Source: Alloalcanivorax gelatiniphagus (lineage in GTDB: Bacteria; Pseudomonadota; Gammaproteobacteria; Pseudomonadales; Alcanivoracaceae). From it: a stretch of 55,543 nucleotides of DNA. A program made the position numbers and the translations under genes. The stretch is from positions 1 to 55,543 of the forward strand of contig NZ_VCQT01000032.1 in NCBI RefSeq assembly GCF_005938655.1, in the 5' to 3' direction. Positions 34,927-44,681 of this stretch are shown here, piece by piece. A model generated the notes under the pieces. That model saw only the letters and a program-made list of their open reading frames with translations, searched no databases and was not told where the DNA came from. Positions within the stretch are counted from its first letter, which is position 1. Each line of letters opens with the position of its first letter.

Positions 34927-36155
34927 CGGCCGCTGGAATCCGCTTCCGCCCACAGCGGCTCGGGCACGCCGAACGCCAGTTCGGTGAAGAAATAGAGCAA
35001 CGCCAGCAGCGGCAGGACCACGCCGATCCAGCCGGTGAGCTGCCAGCCACCGTGGGCCTGGGACCAGCCCCCCAGCGCCGAGCCGATGGCGCCGCCGGTG
35101 AAGAAGGTGGCCATGTACAGGCCGTTGAGCCGGCCCCGGTAGCTGTCCCCCAGGCTGTAGATGGCGCGCTGCCCCAGCACCACATTGGCGGACACACCGA
35201 AATCCAGCACCACCGCCGCCACCACCAGCAGGGCCACCGCCACCACGCTGCCCGGCTCGGCGATCAAGGTCAGCAGGAAGGCCCCGCTGCAAATCAGCAT
35301 CGCCGTTACCGTGGCCGGGCGGGTCAGGCCGCCGTCGGCGAGCCGGCCGGCGATGGGCGCGGCCACCGCGCCGGCCACCCCGGCCAGCCCGAACAGGGCG
35401 ATTCCACCCTGGGAAAAGCCGAAGGCCGGGCCCGCCAGCAACAGCGGCACCGCGGTCCAGAACAGGCTGAAAGCGGCGAACAGGCAGGCCTGGTACAGGG
35501 CCCGCCGGCGCAGGATCGGCGTGGTCCGCATCAGCCGGCCCATGGACAGCAGCAGACGCCCGTAACCCACTCCCGCCGTCGGTTGCCGGCGCGGCATCAC
35601 CCGCGCCAGCACCAGGCTGAGCACCACCATCAGCAGCGACGACAGCACGAATACGGACTGCCAGCCGAACGCCTCGGTGAGCGCACTGGCCACCGGCCGC
35701 GCCAGCATGATGCCCAGCATCAGGCCGCTCATCACCGTGCCCACCACCTGGCCGCGCCGGGCCGGCGGCGCCAGGTGGGCCGCGTAGGGCACCAGAATCT
35801 GCACCGCCACCGAGCCAAAGCCGATAAACAGGGCGGCGCCCAGAAACAGGGTGGCGTGGCCGGCGAACAGGGCCGCCACCAGGGCGACGGCGGCCAGCAG
35901 GATCACCGAGATCACCAGCCGCCGGTTCTCGACCAGGTCGCCCAGGGGCACCACCAGCAGCAGCCCCACGCCGTAACCCACCTGGGTCATGGTCACGATC
36001 AGGCCGGCGGCGCCCGGCGACAGGCCCAGGGACTCGGCAATCGGCCCCACCAGGGGTTGGGTGTAGTAAATATTGGCGACGATCAGGCCACAGGCAGTGG
36101 CCAGGGTCCATACCAGCCACGCCGGCATGGACGCGGTTTCGGCGTTCGATGACAT
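34923..36155 (-). CDS. Major facilitator superfamily transporter
   Basis: 410 residues with about 12 hydrophobic segments. ANIYYTQPLVGPIAESLGLSP, GYGVGLLLVVPLGDLVENR (the MFS loop 2-3 motif, GD..ENRR) and GIMLARPVASALTE are visible. The group is drug:H+ antiporter-like; the substrate cannot be told. ATG 36155 precedes SSNAETASMPAW; no strong ribosome site was found. It lies 16 bases after the HD-GYP gene and on the same strand, so the two form an operon. Confidence 0.85.
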   Translation of the reverse strand: MSSNAETASMPAWLVWTLATACGLIVANIYYTQPLVGPIAESLGLSPGAAGLIVTMTQVGYGVGLLLVVPLGDLVENRRLVISVILLAAVALVAALFAGHATLFLGAALFIGFGSVAVQILVPYAAHLAPPARRGQVVGTVMSGLMLGIMLARPVASALTEAFGWQSVFVLSSLLMVVLSLVLARVMPRRQPTAGVGYGRLLLSMGRLMRTTPILRRRALYQACLFAAFSLFWTAVPLLLAGPAFGFSQGGIALFGLAGVAGAVAAPIAGRLADGGLTRPATVTAMLICSGAFLLTLIAEPGSVVAVALLVVAAVVLDFGVSANVVLGQRAIYSLGDSYRGRLNGLYMATFFTGGAIGSALGGWSQAHGGWQLTGWIGVVLPLLALLYFFTELAFGVPEPLWAEADSSGR

Positions 36156-36171
36156 TGCTTGCTGAGGTCCG

Positions 36172-37740
36172 TTAACGGAAAGGCGCGGGGTCAACCACAT
36201 CGAGCTGTTCCGGGTCCAGGGCGACGCGCGCGTAATCGCGCCACACTCCGGCGTCCAGAAACAGCCGGTAGAGGTCCGGATCAAGGTGCTGATTATCACG
36301 CATGCGTTGCATGATGCCCAGGGCCTCGGAGATTTTCAGCGGCGTTTTGTAGGGGCGCTCACGGGCGGTGAGCGCCTCGAACACGTCGGCGATGGCCATG
36401 ATGCGCGCCGGAATCGACATCTGCTCGCGGGTCAGGCCGCGGGGAAAACCGCTGCCGTCCATGCGCTCGTGGTGGCCGCCGGCGTACTCCGGCACGCGCC
36501 GCAGTTTGCGCGGAAACGGCAGCGACTCCAGCATCTCCAGGGTCACGTCCATATGGCTGTTGATGATTTCCCGTTCCCGGTCGGTGAGGGTACCCCGGGT
36601 GATGCACAGGTTGGCCACCTCATCGTCGTTGAGCAGCGGCCGGACCTGCCCGTGGGCGTCGGTCCAGGGCCGCGCGGCGATCCGCCGCACCCGCTCGGTG
36701 TCGGCGGCGGCCATGGCCTCGCCACCTTTATTGATACGCTCCAGAAACGCCAGATCGGATTCCAGCCCGGCGATGTCCTGCTCCAGGCGGCGCCGGTGTT
36801 CCGGCTCCCGGGCCGGCTCGCTGAGCGACTCCCGTTCGTAGCGCCGCTCGGCTTCCACCCGCAGCGCCGAGAAACGCGCCGCCACCAGCTCGATGCGGTC
36901 GTGCAGCCCGTGGAGCTTGGTGGCCTTGTCGAGCACCGAATCGGGAATCGCCAGCTTGCCGCAGTCGTGCAGCCAGGCCGCCACCCTCAGTTCGTACCAC
37001 TCGTCCTCGTCGAGCTGGAATGAGGAGAAGGTGCCGCCATCGTCGCAGGCGGCCCGGGCCAGTAATTCGGTCAGAAGAGGCACCCGCTCGCAGTGCGCGC
37101 TGGTGTGTGAGCTTTTCGCGTCAATGGCGCGGGCAAACACCCGCACGAAGGCGTCCAACAGGTCCTTGAGTTCCTGCACCAGCAGCAGATTATTGAGGGC
37201 GATGCCGGCGTAGCCGCCGAGGGCGCCGAGCAGAGTGCGGGTGCGCGCCGGAAACGGGCCGGGCCCGCTCTCGCCCCGGGCGTTGACCAGCTGCAGCACG
37301 CCCACCACCCGGCCCTCATGGTTGGTCAGCGGCACCAGCAGCAGGGACACCACCCGCGTCACCAGGCCGGGCACCAGCCGCGCCCGGTCGTCCTCCGGCA
37401 GGGCCGAGGGGTCCGCCAGATGCAGCATGGCGCCGTCTTCCACCACCCGCACCGCCGGATGGTCCCGGTGGGCCGCGTCCAGCGGCAGGCGCGGCAGGTC
37501 CGGGCCCGGGGCGGCGCTGCCCTCCTCGCCGGCGGTGATCTGACGCACGCATTCCAGCCACTCGTCCCGGGTATCGTCGCGCCGCAACCAGAGCACGCCG
37601 GCTTCGGCACGGGCCAGCTCAAGAGCCTCTTCCAGCACCGTGCGGGTCAACGGCGCCAGATCGCTTTGCGCATTAATCTGCCGGGCCACCCGCAACAGCG
37701 GCGGCAACCGGGTGCCGGGCACCTGTTCCAGCTTGTTCAT
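36172..37740 (-). CDS. GAF / HD-GYP phosphodiesterase
   Basis: 522 residues. A GAF domain (~20-185) with VLWLRRDDT and LVPLTNHEGRVVGVLQLVN precedes an HD-GYP domain. Metal ligands are in SAHCERV, AAWLHDCGKLAIPD, INSHMD and GGHHERMDGSGFP. The GYP triplet is GFP here, and about 150 residues with a coiled-coil-like charged stretch separate HD from the GFP block, longer than in the standard form. These enzymes degrade cyclic di-GMP. It is opposed in function to the GGDEF gene nearby. Confidence 0.88.
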   Translation of the reverse strand: MNKLEQVPGTRLPPLLRVARQINAQSDLAPLTRTVLEEALELARAEAGVLWLRRDDTRDEWLECVRQITAGEEGSAAPGPDLPRLPLDAAHRDHPAVRVVEDGAMLHLADPSALPEDDRARLVPGLVTRVVSLLLVPLTNHEGRVVGVLQLVNARGESGPGPFPARTRTLLGALGGYAGIALNNLLLVQELKDLLDAFVRVFARAIDAKSSHTSAHCERVPLLTELLARAACDDGGTFSSFQLDEDEWYELRVAAWLHDCGKLAIPDSVLDKATKLHGLHDRIELVAARFSALRVEAERRYERESLSEPAREPEHRRRLEQDIAGLESDLAFLERINKGGEAMAAADTERVRRIAARPWTDAHGQVRPLLNDDEVANLCITRGTLTDREREIINSHMDVTLEMLESLPFPRKLRRVPEYAGGHHERMDGSGFPRGLTREQMSIPARIMAIADVFEALTARERPYKTPLKISEALGIMQRMRDNQHLDPDLYRLFLDAGVWRDYARVALDPEQLDVVDPAPFR

Positions 37741-38012
37741 GACGTCATTCCGTTGTCAGCCACGCCTAGGGAGCCTCCCGTGAACGCCGATCGGGCCCCG
37801 CGGAGCGGCCAGTGATCGAGCCCCGGCCGGCGGCGGCAACAAACCACGGCAACCCGCTTGAGACCACGCGGAATGCGACAGGCGTGATGCGGAAGCTCCC
37901 TAGCATAGGCACAGGCTGTCATGGTGGTAAAGCATGCTCGCTTGAACGGTGCCGGTCGATTGCCTACCATTCGTCGGTTCCGCAACCCTCAGCCTCGGAC
38001 CCCATTTCATCC
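37741..38012. other. Divergent spacer with long thrS leader
   Basis: This 272-base stretch lies between the divergent starts of the HD-GYP gene and thrS. It holds no gene. An imperfect inverted repeat, CTAGGGAGCCTCC at 37766-37778 and GGAAGCTCCCTAG at 37891-37903, matches at 12 of 13 positions and could form a long-range stem. I see no clear -35/-10 pair, no Zur-type operator and no tRNA-like fold that I can trust. Confidence 0.4.
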
Positions 38013-39926
38013 ATGAGCGTGCAATACAGACTGCCCGATGGGGCAAATATGGAGTTTGATCAGCCGGCCTCCGGATTGGAGATCGCCGAGCGGATCAGCA
38101 AAAAACTCGCCAAGCAGGCCCTGGCCGTCAAGGCCGACGGGCACCTTACCGACGTCTATCTGCCGCTCACCGATGGAACCACCGTGGAAATCATCACCCG
38201 GGATCACGACGATGCCCTGGAGTTGATCCGCCACGATGCCGCCCATGTCATGGCCGAGGCGGTGCAAGAGCTGTTTCCCGATACCCAGGTGACCATCGGG
38301 CCGACCATCGAGAACGGCTTCTATTACGACTTCTACCGGGAAGAACCCTTCACCCCGGAGGATCTCACCGCCATCGAGAAGCGCATGCAGGAAATCGTGC
38401 GCCGCAACGAGCAGATCCGCCGGGAGGTCTGGGACCGGGACGAAGCGGTCAGCTTCTTCCTGGAAAAAGGCGAGGACTTCAAGGCGGAGATCATCCGCGA
38501 CCTGCCCGCCGACCAGGAAGTGTCCCTGTACCGCCAGGGCGACTTTATCGACCTGTGCCGGGGCCCGCACCTGCCCGCCACCAGCAAGCTGGGTGACGGC
38601 TTCAAGCTGATGAAGGTGGCCGGCGCCTACTGGCGCGGCGACGCCAACAACGCCCAGCTGCAGCGCGTCTACGGCACCGCCTGGCGGGACAAGAAGGAAC
38701 TCAACGCCTACCTGCAGCAGCTTGAGGAGGCCGCCAAGCGGGACCACCGCAAGCTGGGTAAGGAGATGGATCTGTTCCATCAGCAGGAAGAGGCCCCGGG
38801 CATGGTGTTCTGGCACCCGCGCGGCTGGGCCATCTGGCAGAAGGTGGAGCAGTACGTGCGCAAGGTCTACCGCAACAGCGGTTACCAGGAAGTGCGCGGC
38901 CCGCAGATCATGGATGTGAGCCTGTGGAAACGCTCCGGGCACTGGGACAACTACCAGGAAAACATGTTCTTCACCGAGTCCGAGAAACGGACCTACGCGG
39001 TGAAGCCCATGAACTGCCCGGGCCACGTACAGATCTACAACGCCGCCCTGCACAGCTACCGGGACCTGCCGATCCGCTACGCGGAATTCGGCGGCTGCCA
39101 CCGCAACGAGCCCTCCGGTGCCCTGCACGGCATCATGCGGGTGCGCGCCTTTACCCAGGACGACGGCCATATCTTCTGCACCGAGGACCAGGTGGAAGGG
39201 GAAGTCACCGCCTTCCACAAACAGGCCATGGCGGTGTACGCCGACTTCGGCTTTGAGAACATCTCGGTGAAGCTGGCCCTGCGCCCGGAAAAACGCATCG
39301 GCACCGATGAAGCCTGGGACAAGGCGGAAAACGGCCTGCGCGCGGCGCTCAGCAACGCCGGCGTGGAATGGGAGGAACTGCCCGGCGAGGGCGCCTTCTA
39401 CGGTCCCAAGATCGAATACCACCTCAAGGATTCCATCGGCCGCGCCTGGCAGATGGGCACCGTGCAGTTCGACCCGATGATGCCCGAGCGGCTCGACGCG
39501 GAGTACGTGGACGAGCACTCCCAACGGCAGCGGCCGATCATGCTGCACCGGGCCATCGTCGGCTCCATGGAACGCTTTATCGGCATTCTCATCGAGCACC
39601 ACGCCGGCCATCTGCCGCTGTGGCTGGCGCCGGTGCCGGTGGTGATCGCCACCATCACCAACGCCGCCGACGACTATGCCCAGACCGTGAAGGAACAGCT
39701 GGAAGCCGCCGGCGTGACCGTGGAAATGGACCTGCGTAACGAGAAGATCGGCTACAAGGTGCGCGAGCACTCCCGCGCCAAGATCCCGGTGATCCTGGTA
39801 CTCGGCAAGCAGGAAGCGGAGGAGCGCCAGGTGGCGATCCGCCGGCTGGGTTCCAAGGACACCGAAACCCTGGCCCTGGACCAGGCGGTGGCCGACCTGG
39901 CCGCCGCCACCCGGCTGCCGCTCTGA
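38013..39926 (+). CDS. thrS: Threonyl-tRNA synthetase
   Basis: 637 residues, full length. A TGS domain starts the protein ([19 protein letters not shown]), followed by the editing domain ([17 protein letters not shown] and the [11 protein letters not shown] block), the class II catalytic core and the anticodon domain. The zinc ligands known from E. coli are all present: Cys in MNCPGH, His in DDGHIFC and His in MLHRAIVGS. It charges tRNA-Thr. In most gammaproteobacteria thrS is followed by infC-rpmI-rplT; here it is followed by hisI and cysS, so this may be a second copy. No clear ribosome site is visible before ATG 38013. Confidence 0.93.
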   Translation: MSVQYRLPDGANMEFDQPASGLEIAERISKKLAKQALAVKADGHLTDVYLPLTDGTTVEIITRDHDDALELIRHDAAHVMAEAVQELFPDTQVTIGPTIENGFYYDFYREEPFTPEDLTAIEKRMQEIVRRNEQIRREVWDRDEAVSFFLEKGEDFKAEIIRDLPADQEVSLYRQGDFIDLCRGPHLPATSKLGDGFKLMKVAGAYWRGDANNAQLQRVYGTAWRDKKELNAYLQQLEEAAKRDHRKLGKEMDLFHQQEEAPGMVFWHPRGWAIWQKVEQYVRKVYRNSGYQEVRGPQIMDVSLWKRSGHWDNYQENMFFTESEKRTYAVKPMNCPGHVQIYNAALHSYRDLPIRYAEFGGCHRNEPSGALHGIMRVRAFTQDDGHIFCTEDQVEGEVTAFHKQAMAVYADFGFENISVKLALRPEKRIGTDEAWDKAENGLRAALSNAGVEWEELPGEGAFYGPKIEYHLKDSIGRAWQMGTVQFDPMMPERLDAEYVDEHSQRQRPIMLHRAIVGSMERFIGILIEHHAGHLPLWLAPVPVVIATITNAADDYAQTVKEQLEAAGVTVEMDLRNEKIGYKVREHSRAKIPVILVLGKQEAEERQVAIRRLGSKDTETLALDQAVADLAAATRLPL

Positions 39927-39934
39927 CGGAGCGA

Positions 39935-40019
39935 CCGTAGGAGCGACCGTAGGAGCGACTTCAGTCGCGATCAGCGCTTGCGGTAGCAGAGAGCAATCGC
40001 GACTGAAGTCGCTCCTACA
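39935..40019. repeat. Inverted pair of REP elements with a partial duplication
   Basis: CCGTAGGAGCGA is repeated directly before the full unit CCGTAGGAGCGACTTCAGTC, and an inverse unit AATCGCGACTGAAGTCGCTC follows 24 bases later. It separates thrS from hisI and may stabilise or weaken expression of the distal genes. Confidence 0.85.
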
Positions 40020-40056
40020 AATACCTACGGGGCCAGCCCCAGCGTTTGGAGGCACC

Positions 40057-40485
40057 ATGTTCAAAGAGAACGAACAGCAGGCGGAAGGGTTCAGCGTGGC
40101 GCTGGGCGCGGCGCTGGACGACCTGGCGTTCAACGATGCCGGCCTGGTGCCGGTGATCGCCCAGCAGCACGACAGCGGCGAGGTGCTGATGTTCGCCTGG
40201 ATGAACCGGCAGGCCATCGAGGAGACCCTGCGCACCGGGCGGGTCTGTTATTACTCGCGCTCCCGGGGCAAGCTGTGGCGTAAGGGGGAGTCTTCCGGCC
40301 AGGTGCAGATGCTGCGCGAACTGCGCGTGGACTGCGACGGTGACGTGCTGCTGGCGCGGGTGGACCAGACCGGCCCGGCCTGCCACACCGGCCGTCGCGA
40401 CTGTTTCTACTGGAAGCTGGATGGCGAGAAGGCGACCATCGACAAAGCACCGCTGATCGACCCGGCGGACCTTTACAAGAACTGA
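40057..40485 (+). CDS. hisI: Phosphoribosyl-AMP cyclohydrolase
   Basis: 142 residues, monofunctional (no HisE part). [39 protein letters not shown] is the family core. The metal-binding cysteines are present: [11 protein letters not shown] and [14 protein letters not shown]. It opens the adenine ring in histidine synthesis and needs zinc and magnesium. hisI normally sits in a his operon or next to hisE-tatA; here it is between thrS and cysS. GGAGG lies six bases before ATG. Confidence 0.92.
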   Translation: MFKENEQQAEGFSVALGAALDDLAFNDAGLVPVIAQQHDSGEVLMFAWMNRQAIEETLRTGRVCYYSRSRGKLWRKGESSGQVQMLRELRVDCDGDVLLARVDQTGPACHTGRRDCFYWKLDGEKATIDKAPLIDPADLYKN

Positions 40486-40507
40486 CCACGGACGAAGTGC
40501 CTGTTCC

Positions 40508-41893
40508 ATGCTGACATTGCACAACACCCTCACCGGACAGAAGGACGTTTTCCAGCCGCTGGACCCGGAGCGCGTGACGCTCTATGTGTGCGGCCCCACG
40601 GTCTATAACTACGTCCATATCGGCAACGCCCGCCCGGTGGTGGTGTTCGACGTGCTCTACCGGCTGCTGGCGCGGCTTTATCCCAAGGTGGTCTACGCCC
40701 GTAACATCACCGATATCGACGACAAGATCATCAACGCCTGCGCCGACTCCGGCGAGACCATGGAGGCCCTTACCGGCCGGTTCACCGCCGCCTTCCGCGA
40801 GGACATGGCCGCCCTGGGCGCCCTGGAGCCGTCGATCACGCCGCTGGCCACCGACCATATCGGCGACATGATCGCCATGATCGAAACCCTGATCAGCAAG
40901 GGCCATGCCTATGAGTCCCAGGGCCATGTGCTGTTCGCGGTGCAGTCCATGCCCGACTACGGCAAGCTCTCCGGGCGCAACCTGGAAGACATGCTGGCCG
41001 GCGCCCGGGTGGAAGTGGCCGACTACAAGCGCCACCCCGGCGACTTCGTGCTGTGGAAACCCAGCAGCGACGACCAGCCCGGCTGGGACTCCCCCTGGGG
41101 GCGCGGCCGCCCGGGCTGGCACATCGAATGCTCGGCGATGATCCACCGCCACCTGGGCGACGTGATCGACATCCACGGCGGCGGCCAGGACCTGATTTTC
41201 CCGCACCACGAAAACGAGATCGCCCAGGGCTGCTGCGCCCACGGCACCGAATACGTGCGCTACTGGATGCACAACGGCTATATCAATATCGACGGCGAGA
41301 AGATGTCCAAGTCCCTGGGCAACTTCCGGCTGGTGCGCGACCTGCTGCAGCACTATCCCGGCGAGGTACTGCGCTTCGCCCTGCTGTCCAGCCACTACCG
41401 CTCGCCGCTGAACTTTTCCGTGGAGCTGCTGGAGCAGGCACGCAGCAGCCTGGATTCGCTTTACTACGCGCTGCTGGGCCGGGGCCGCATCGTGCGCGCC
41501 GACCCGGATTACCGGCTGCCCGACGACCACCCGGTGGTCACCGCCCTGCTCGACGACCTGAACACCTCCGAGGCGATCAGCGCCCTGCACGCGGTGGCCG
41601 CCCGCCTGAACAAGGCAGAGCCGGACGACAAACCGGCCCTGAAGGCGGAGCTGCTGGCCGGCGCCGGCCTGCTGGGCCTGCTCGACGCGGACCCCACCGG
41701 CTGGTTCCAGAACAAGCAGGGCGGCGGCGAGGACGATCTGGACAACGCCACCATCGACGCCCTGGTGGCGGAGCGTAACCAGGCCAAGAAAGACCGGGAT
41801 TTCGCCCGCGCCGACGACATCCGCGACCAGCTCAAGAACGCCGGCATCCAGCTCGAGGACACCCGCGAAGGGACCCGCTGGACCCGCGGCTGA
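40508..41893 (+). CDS. cysS: Cysteinyl-tRNA synthetase
   Basis: 461 residues. [18 protein letters not shown] has the first zinc cysteine and the HIGN motif; [34 protein letters not shown] carries the other Cys, His and Glu ligands; KMSKSLGNF is the second class I signature. All zinc ligands appear intact. It charges tRNA-Cys in the cytosol. It follows hisI by 22 bases and is probably in one transcript with thrS and hisI. Confidence 0.95.
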   Translation: MLTLHNTLTGQKDVFQPLDPERVTLYVCGPTVYNYVHIGNARPVVVFDVLYRLLARLYPKVVYARNITDIDDKIINACADSGETMEALTGRFTAAFREDMAALGALEPSITPLATDHIGDMIAMIETLISKGHAYESQGHVLFAVQSMPDYGKLSGRNLEDMLAGARVEVADYKRHPGDFVLWKPSSDDQPGWDSPWGRGRPGWHIECSAMIHRHLGDVIDIHGGGQDLIFPHHENEIAQGCCAHGTEYVRYWMHNGYINIDGEKMSKSLGNFRLVRDLLQHYPGEVLRFALLSSHYRSPLNFSVELLEQARSSLDSLYYALLGRGRIVRADPDYRLPDDHPVVTALLDDLNTSEAISALHAVAARLNKAEPDDKPALKAELLAGAGLLGLLDADPTGWFQNKQGGGEDDLDNATIDALVAERNQAKKDRDFARADDIRDQLKNAGIQLEDTREGTRWTRG

Positions 41894-41926
41894 GGGCCGG
41901 CCGGCGCCGGAGCCCGCGCTGGTTTT

Positions 41927-41935
41927 TGTTATAGT
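41927..41935 (+). promoter_or_regulatory. Extended -10 promoter with TGTTATA half-site
   Basis: TGTTATAGT fits the extended -10 form (TGnTATAAT, one mismatch) 50 bases before the yidD GTG start. TGTTATA is also one half of the gammaproteobacterial Zur operator (inverted TGTTATA...TATAACA), but the second half (TGTTCGG) does not match. The promoter is likely; the Zur link is weak. Confidence 0.4.
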
Positions 41936-41955
41936 GTTCGGTTTATGATGGCTCG

Positions 41956-42216
41956 TTGAATTCACCTCCGTCTGCGGATGTCGCCGTGAAACCCGTTTTG
42001 CTTGCCGGTCTGCGGTTTTACCAACTGGTGCTCAGCCCCTGGGTGGGCAACCAGTGCCGCTTCTATCCGACCTGCTCGGAGTACGCCCGGCAGGCGGTGG
42101 AAACCCATGGCAGCCTGCGCGGCAGCGCCCTGGCGGCCAAACGGCTGTGCAAGTGCCACCCCTGGCATCCCGGCGGCTTCGACCCGGTGCCCGGCCGGGA
42201 AGCCGACCATGACTGA
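41956..42216 (+). CDS. yidD: YidD-family membrane protein insertion factor
   Basis: 86 residues, or 76 if GTG 41986 starts it. [28 protein letters not shown] and [15 protein letters not shown] are the YidD signature with its conserved cysteines. YidD assists YidC and normally lies between rnpA and yidC; here it is after cysS and before zinc uptake genes. The 3' end overlaps the next gene by 8 bases. Alternative: an orphan second copy. Confidence 0.9.
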   Translation: MNSPPSADVAVKPVLLAGLRFYQLVLSPWVGNQCRFYPTCSEYARQAVETHGSLRGSALAAKRLCKCHPWHPGGFDPVPGREADHD

Positions 42217-42499
42217 GCGCCGCCCCCACCTTCGTCTGTGGCTCGCCGCCCTGCTGCTTACGGCGCAGACCCTGGTGGCCTGGCACGGACCCAGTCATAT
42301 TCTCGACGGCCATGGCCACGGCCCGGTGGCTCAGCAGGACTGCCAGGCACTGCACGGCCATGGCCTGGCCTGCGCGCCGACCGCTGATCTGCCGCCGGCA
42401 CGCTTCACCCCCGCGCTCGCCGTTACGCCTCCGGTGGGCGCCCCCGATATCCTGCTGCCCCGGGTCCACCCCGCCCGCGCCCCACCGGTTTTCTCCTGA
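42209..42499 (+). CDS. Small His-rich secreted protein preceding the zinc receptor
   Basis: 96 residues. A hydrophobic N-terminus ([16 protein letters not shown]) is followed by [27 protein letters not shown], a His-rich stretch with two cysteines, and a Pro-rich end. It looks like the DUF2946-type small proteins found next to metal uptake genes; the family match is not certain. It could bind zinc in the periplasm. ATG 42209 overlaps the end of yidD, which suggests coupled translation. Confidence 0.65.
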   Translation: MTERRPHLRLWLAALLLTAQTLVAWHGPSHILDGHGHGPVAQQDCQALHGHGLACAPTADLPPARFTPALAVTPPVGAPDILLPRVHPARAPPVFS

Positions 42500-42574
42500 T
42501 ACCAACCCTTTGACGTTGTTCACACGGACCTTACCGGCATAACACCCCGGCCGTGCCTGTATCCAGGAGAGACC

Positions 42575-44647
42575 ATGAAACGCGCAATTTTCCCCATGGC
42601 GGCCGCCACCCTGGCCGCCATGGGCGGGTCAGTGGCGTTTGCCCAGCCCGCTGATTCCAACGAAGCCCGCCTCGACGCGGTGGAAGTGTCCGCCCTGCCC
42701 CTGGGCAGCGATGCCAACCTGACCCCAGCCTCCTACGACCTGCTGGAAGACGACCTGCTGTTCCAGCAAAGCGAAGCGACCCTGGGCGATACCCTCAATG
42801 GCCTGCCCGGCGTGCACGCCGACACCTTCGGCGGCGGCAGCAGCCGGCCGGTGATTCGCGGCCAGACCGCCCCCCGGGTCAGCGTGCTGTCCGACGGCGC
42901 CCAGTTGTTCGATATGTCCGCCATCTCACCGGACCACGCCACCACCGTGGAGCCCATGCTCAGCCGCAAGGTGGAAGTGCTGCGCGGCCCGTCCACGCTG
43001 CTGTACGGCGGCGGCGCCATTGGCGGCGTGGTCAACGTGCTCGACAACAAGATTCCCACCCGCATGCCCGACGGGCCGGTGGAGGGATTCTTCGAAGGCC
43101 GCGGCAATACCGTGGCCGATGAAGGCGCCGCCGCCTTCGGCCTGACCACCCGTGCCGGCGACAACCTGGCCCTGCACGTGGAAGGGGCACGCCGGGACGC
43201 GGACGACTACGAGGTCAACGGTTTCACCGAGAAGACCATCGACGGCACCTGGGCGAAAAGCGACAACGGCAGCGTCGGCCTGTCCTGGATCGGTGACCGG
43301 GGTTATCTGGGCCTGGCCTATTCCTACCGGAGCGATCAGTACGGCCTGCCCGGCCACAGCCACGAGTTCGAGGGCTGCACCGCCAATGGCTCCAGCCTGG
43401 AATGCGCCGAGGAAGAACACGACCACGAGCATGGCGAACACGAAGCCCCGTTCGTGGACCTGGACAGCCGCCGGGTGGATCTGCGCGGCGAGTACCGGCA
43501 GCCGGTGGCCGGCATCGAGGCGGTACGCCTGCGCGCCAGCCACACGGATTATCGCCACCACGAGATCGAGGAAGGCGCCATCGGCACCACCTTCCGCCAC
43601 CGGGGCGTGGACGCCCGGGTGGAAGCGGAGCACGCACCGGTGCTGGGCTGGCGCGGCACCTTCGGCACCCAGTTCACCGACGGGCAGATCGAAACCAGCG
43701 GCGAGGAAGCGGTGGTTCCAAAAACCGATACCCGCACCGCGGCCGTGTTCGCGGTGGAGCGCTACCGCTTCAATGAGCGCTGGCAGTTGGAAGCCGGTGC
43801 CCGCCTGGAACACCAGAAGCTGGACCCGGATGACGCTGACCGGCCGCTGCCTTCCTACAGCGAGTCCGCCACCTCCCTGTCCACGGCGCTGACCTGGGCG
43901 TTCCGCCCGGACTACAACGTGTCCGTGTCCCTGGCCCGGTCCGAAAGGCTGCCCCAGGCCCAGGAGGTGTATGCCCGGGGCGTGCACCTGGCCACCAACA
44001 CCTATGAGTGTGGCCTGCTGGCGGACACCTTCACCTGCGGCGGCGCCGGCAACGACTCCAGCCTGAAAACCGAGACCTCCTACAACGCAGGCATCAACCT
44101 GCGCAAGGTGAGCGGTGACCTGACCTTCAACCTGGGCCTGTTCCACAACCGGGTGGACGACTACGTCTACGCCCGCACCCTGGATCAGATCGAGGAATTC
44201 CGCCTGATCAAATACAGCCAGGCGGACGTGGAATTCACCGGCGCCGAAGCGGAGGCCACCTACCAGTGGACCGACCGCGTCTCCACCACCCTGTTCGGCG
44301 ACACCGTGCGCGCCGAGTTCAAGGACGGCGGCGACAGCCTGCCGCGCATCCCGGCCCACCGGCTGGGCGCCCGGGTAAACACCTTCTGGCGCGCGTTCGA
44401 CGGCGAAGTGGAGTTCTACCGGGTGTTCGCCCAGGACGACATCGCCGCCTTCGAGACCCGCACCCCGGGCCACGACATGCTCAATGCCACGGTGAGCTAC
44501 ACCTTCACCGGCAAACCCCAATACAACGTCTTCCTGCGGGCCAGCAATCTGCTCGGCGAGGAAGTGTGGAACCACGCGTCCTTCCTGGCGCGCACCGTCC
44601 CGGAACCCGGTCGCAACCTGACCGCCGGCGTGCGCATGACCTTTTGA
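42575..44647 (+). CDS. ZnuD-like TonB-dependent zinc receptor
   Basis: 690 residues with a signal peptide (AAATLAAMGGSVAFA). The plug has LGDTLNGLPGVHADTFGGGSSRPVIRGQ and the barrel follows from ~residue 165 to the terminal F (MTF end). The first long loop has a His/Asp/Glu-rich segment (EEEHDHEHGEHE) flanked by two cysteines (EGCTANGSSLEC), as in ZnuD of Neisseria. It should move zinc across the outer membrane using TonB energy. GGAGA lies six bases before ATG. It is followed 34 bases later by the AztD-like gene. Confidence 0.87.
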   Translation: MKRAIFPMAAATLAAMGGSVAFAQPADSNEARLDAVEVSALPLGSDANLTPASYDLLEDDLLFQQSEATLGDTLNGLPGVHADTFGGGSSRPVIRGQTAPRVSVLSDGAQLFDMSAISPDHATTVEPMLSRKVEVLRGPSTLLYGGGAIGGVVNVLDNKIPTRMPDGPVEGFFEGRGNTVADEGAAAFGLTTRAGDNLALHVEGARRDADDYEVNGFTEKTIDGTWAKSDNGSVGLSWIGDRGYLGLAYSYRSDQYGLPGHSHEFEGCTANGSSLECAEEEHDHEHGEHEAPFVDLDSRRVDLRGEYRQPVAGIEAVRLRASHTDYRHHEIEEGAIGTTFRHRGVDARVEAEHAPVLGWRGTFGTQFTDGQIETSGEEAVVPKTDTRTAAVFAVERYRFNERWQLEAGARLEHQKLDPDDADRPLPSYSESATSLSTALTWAFRPDYNVSVSLARSERLPQAQEVYARGVHLATNTYECGLLADTFTCGGAGNDSSLKTETSYNAGINLRKVSGDLTFNLGLFHNRVDDYVYARTLDQIEEFRLIKYSQADVEFTGAEAEATYQWTDRVSTTLFGDTVRAEFKDGGDSLPRIPAHRLGARVNTFWRAFDGEVEFYRVFAQDDIAAFETRTPGHDMLNATVSYTFTGKPQYNVFLRASNLLGEEVWNHASFLARTVPEPGRNLTAGVRMTF

Positions 44648-44681
44648 CGCGATCCACTGAAAAACGAATTCGGAGACCACG

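Noticed and set aside
38007-40235. 742-codon frame on the minus strand opposite thrS
   Set aside because: thrS is unmistakable on the plus strand, and the opposite frame has no recognisable sequence and spans REP DNA.
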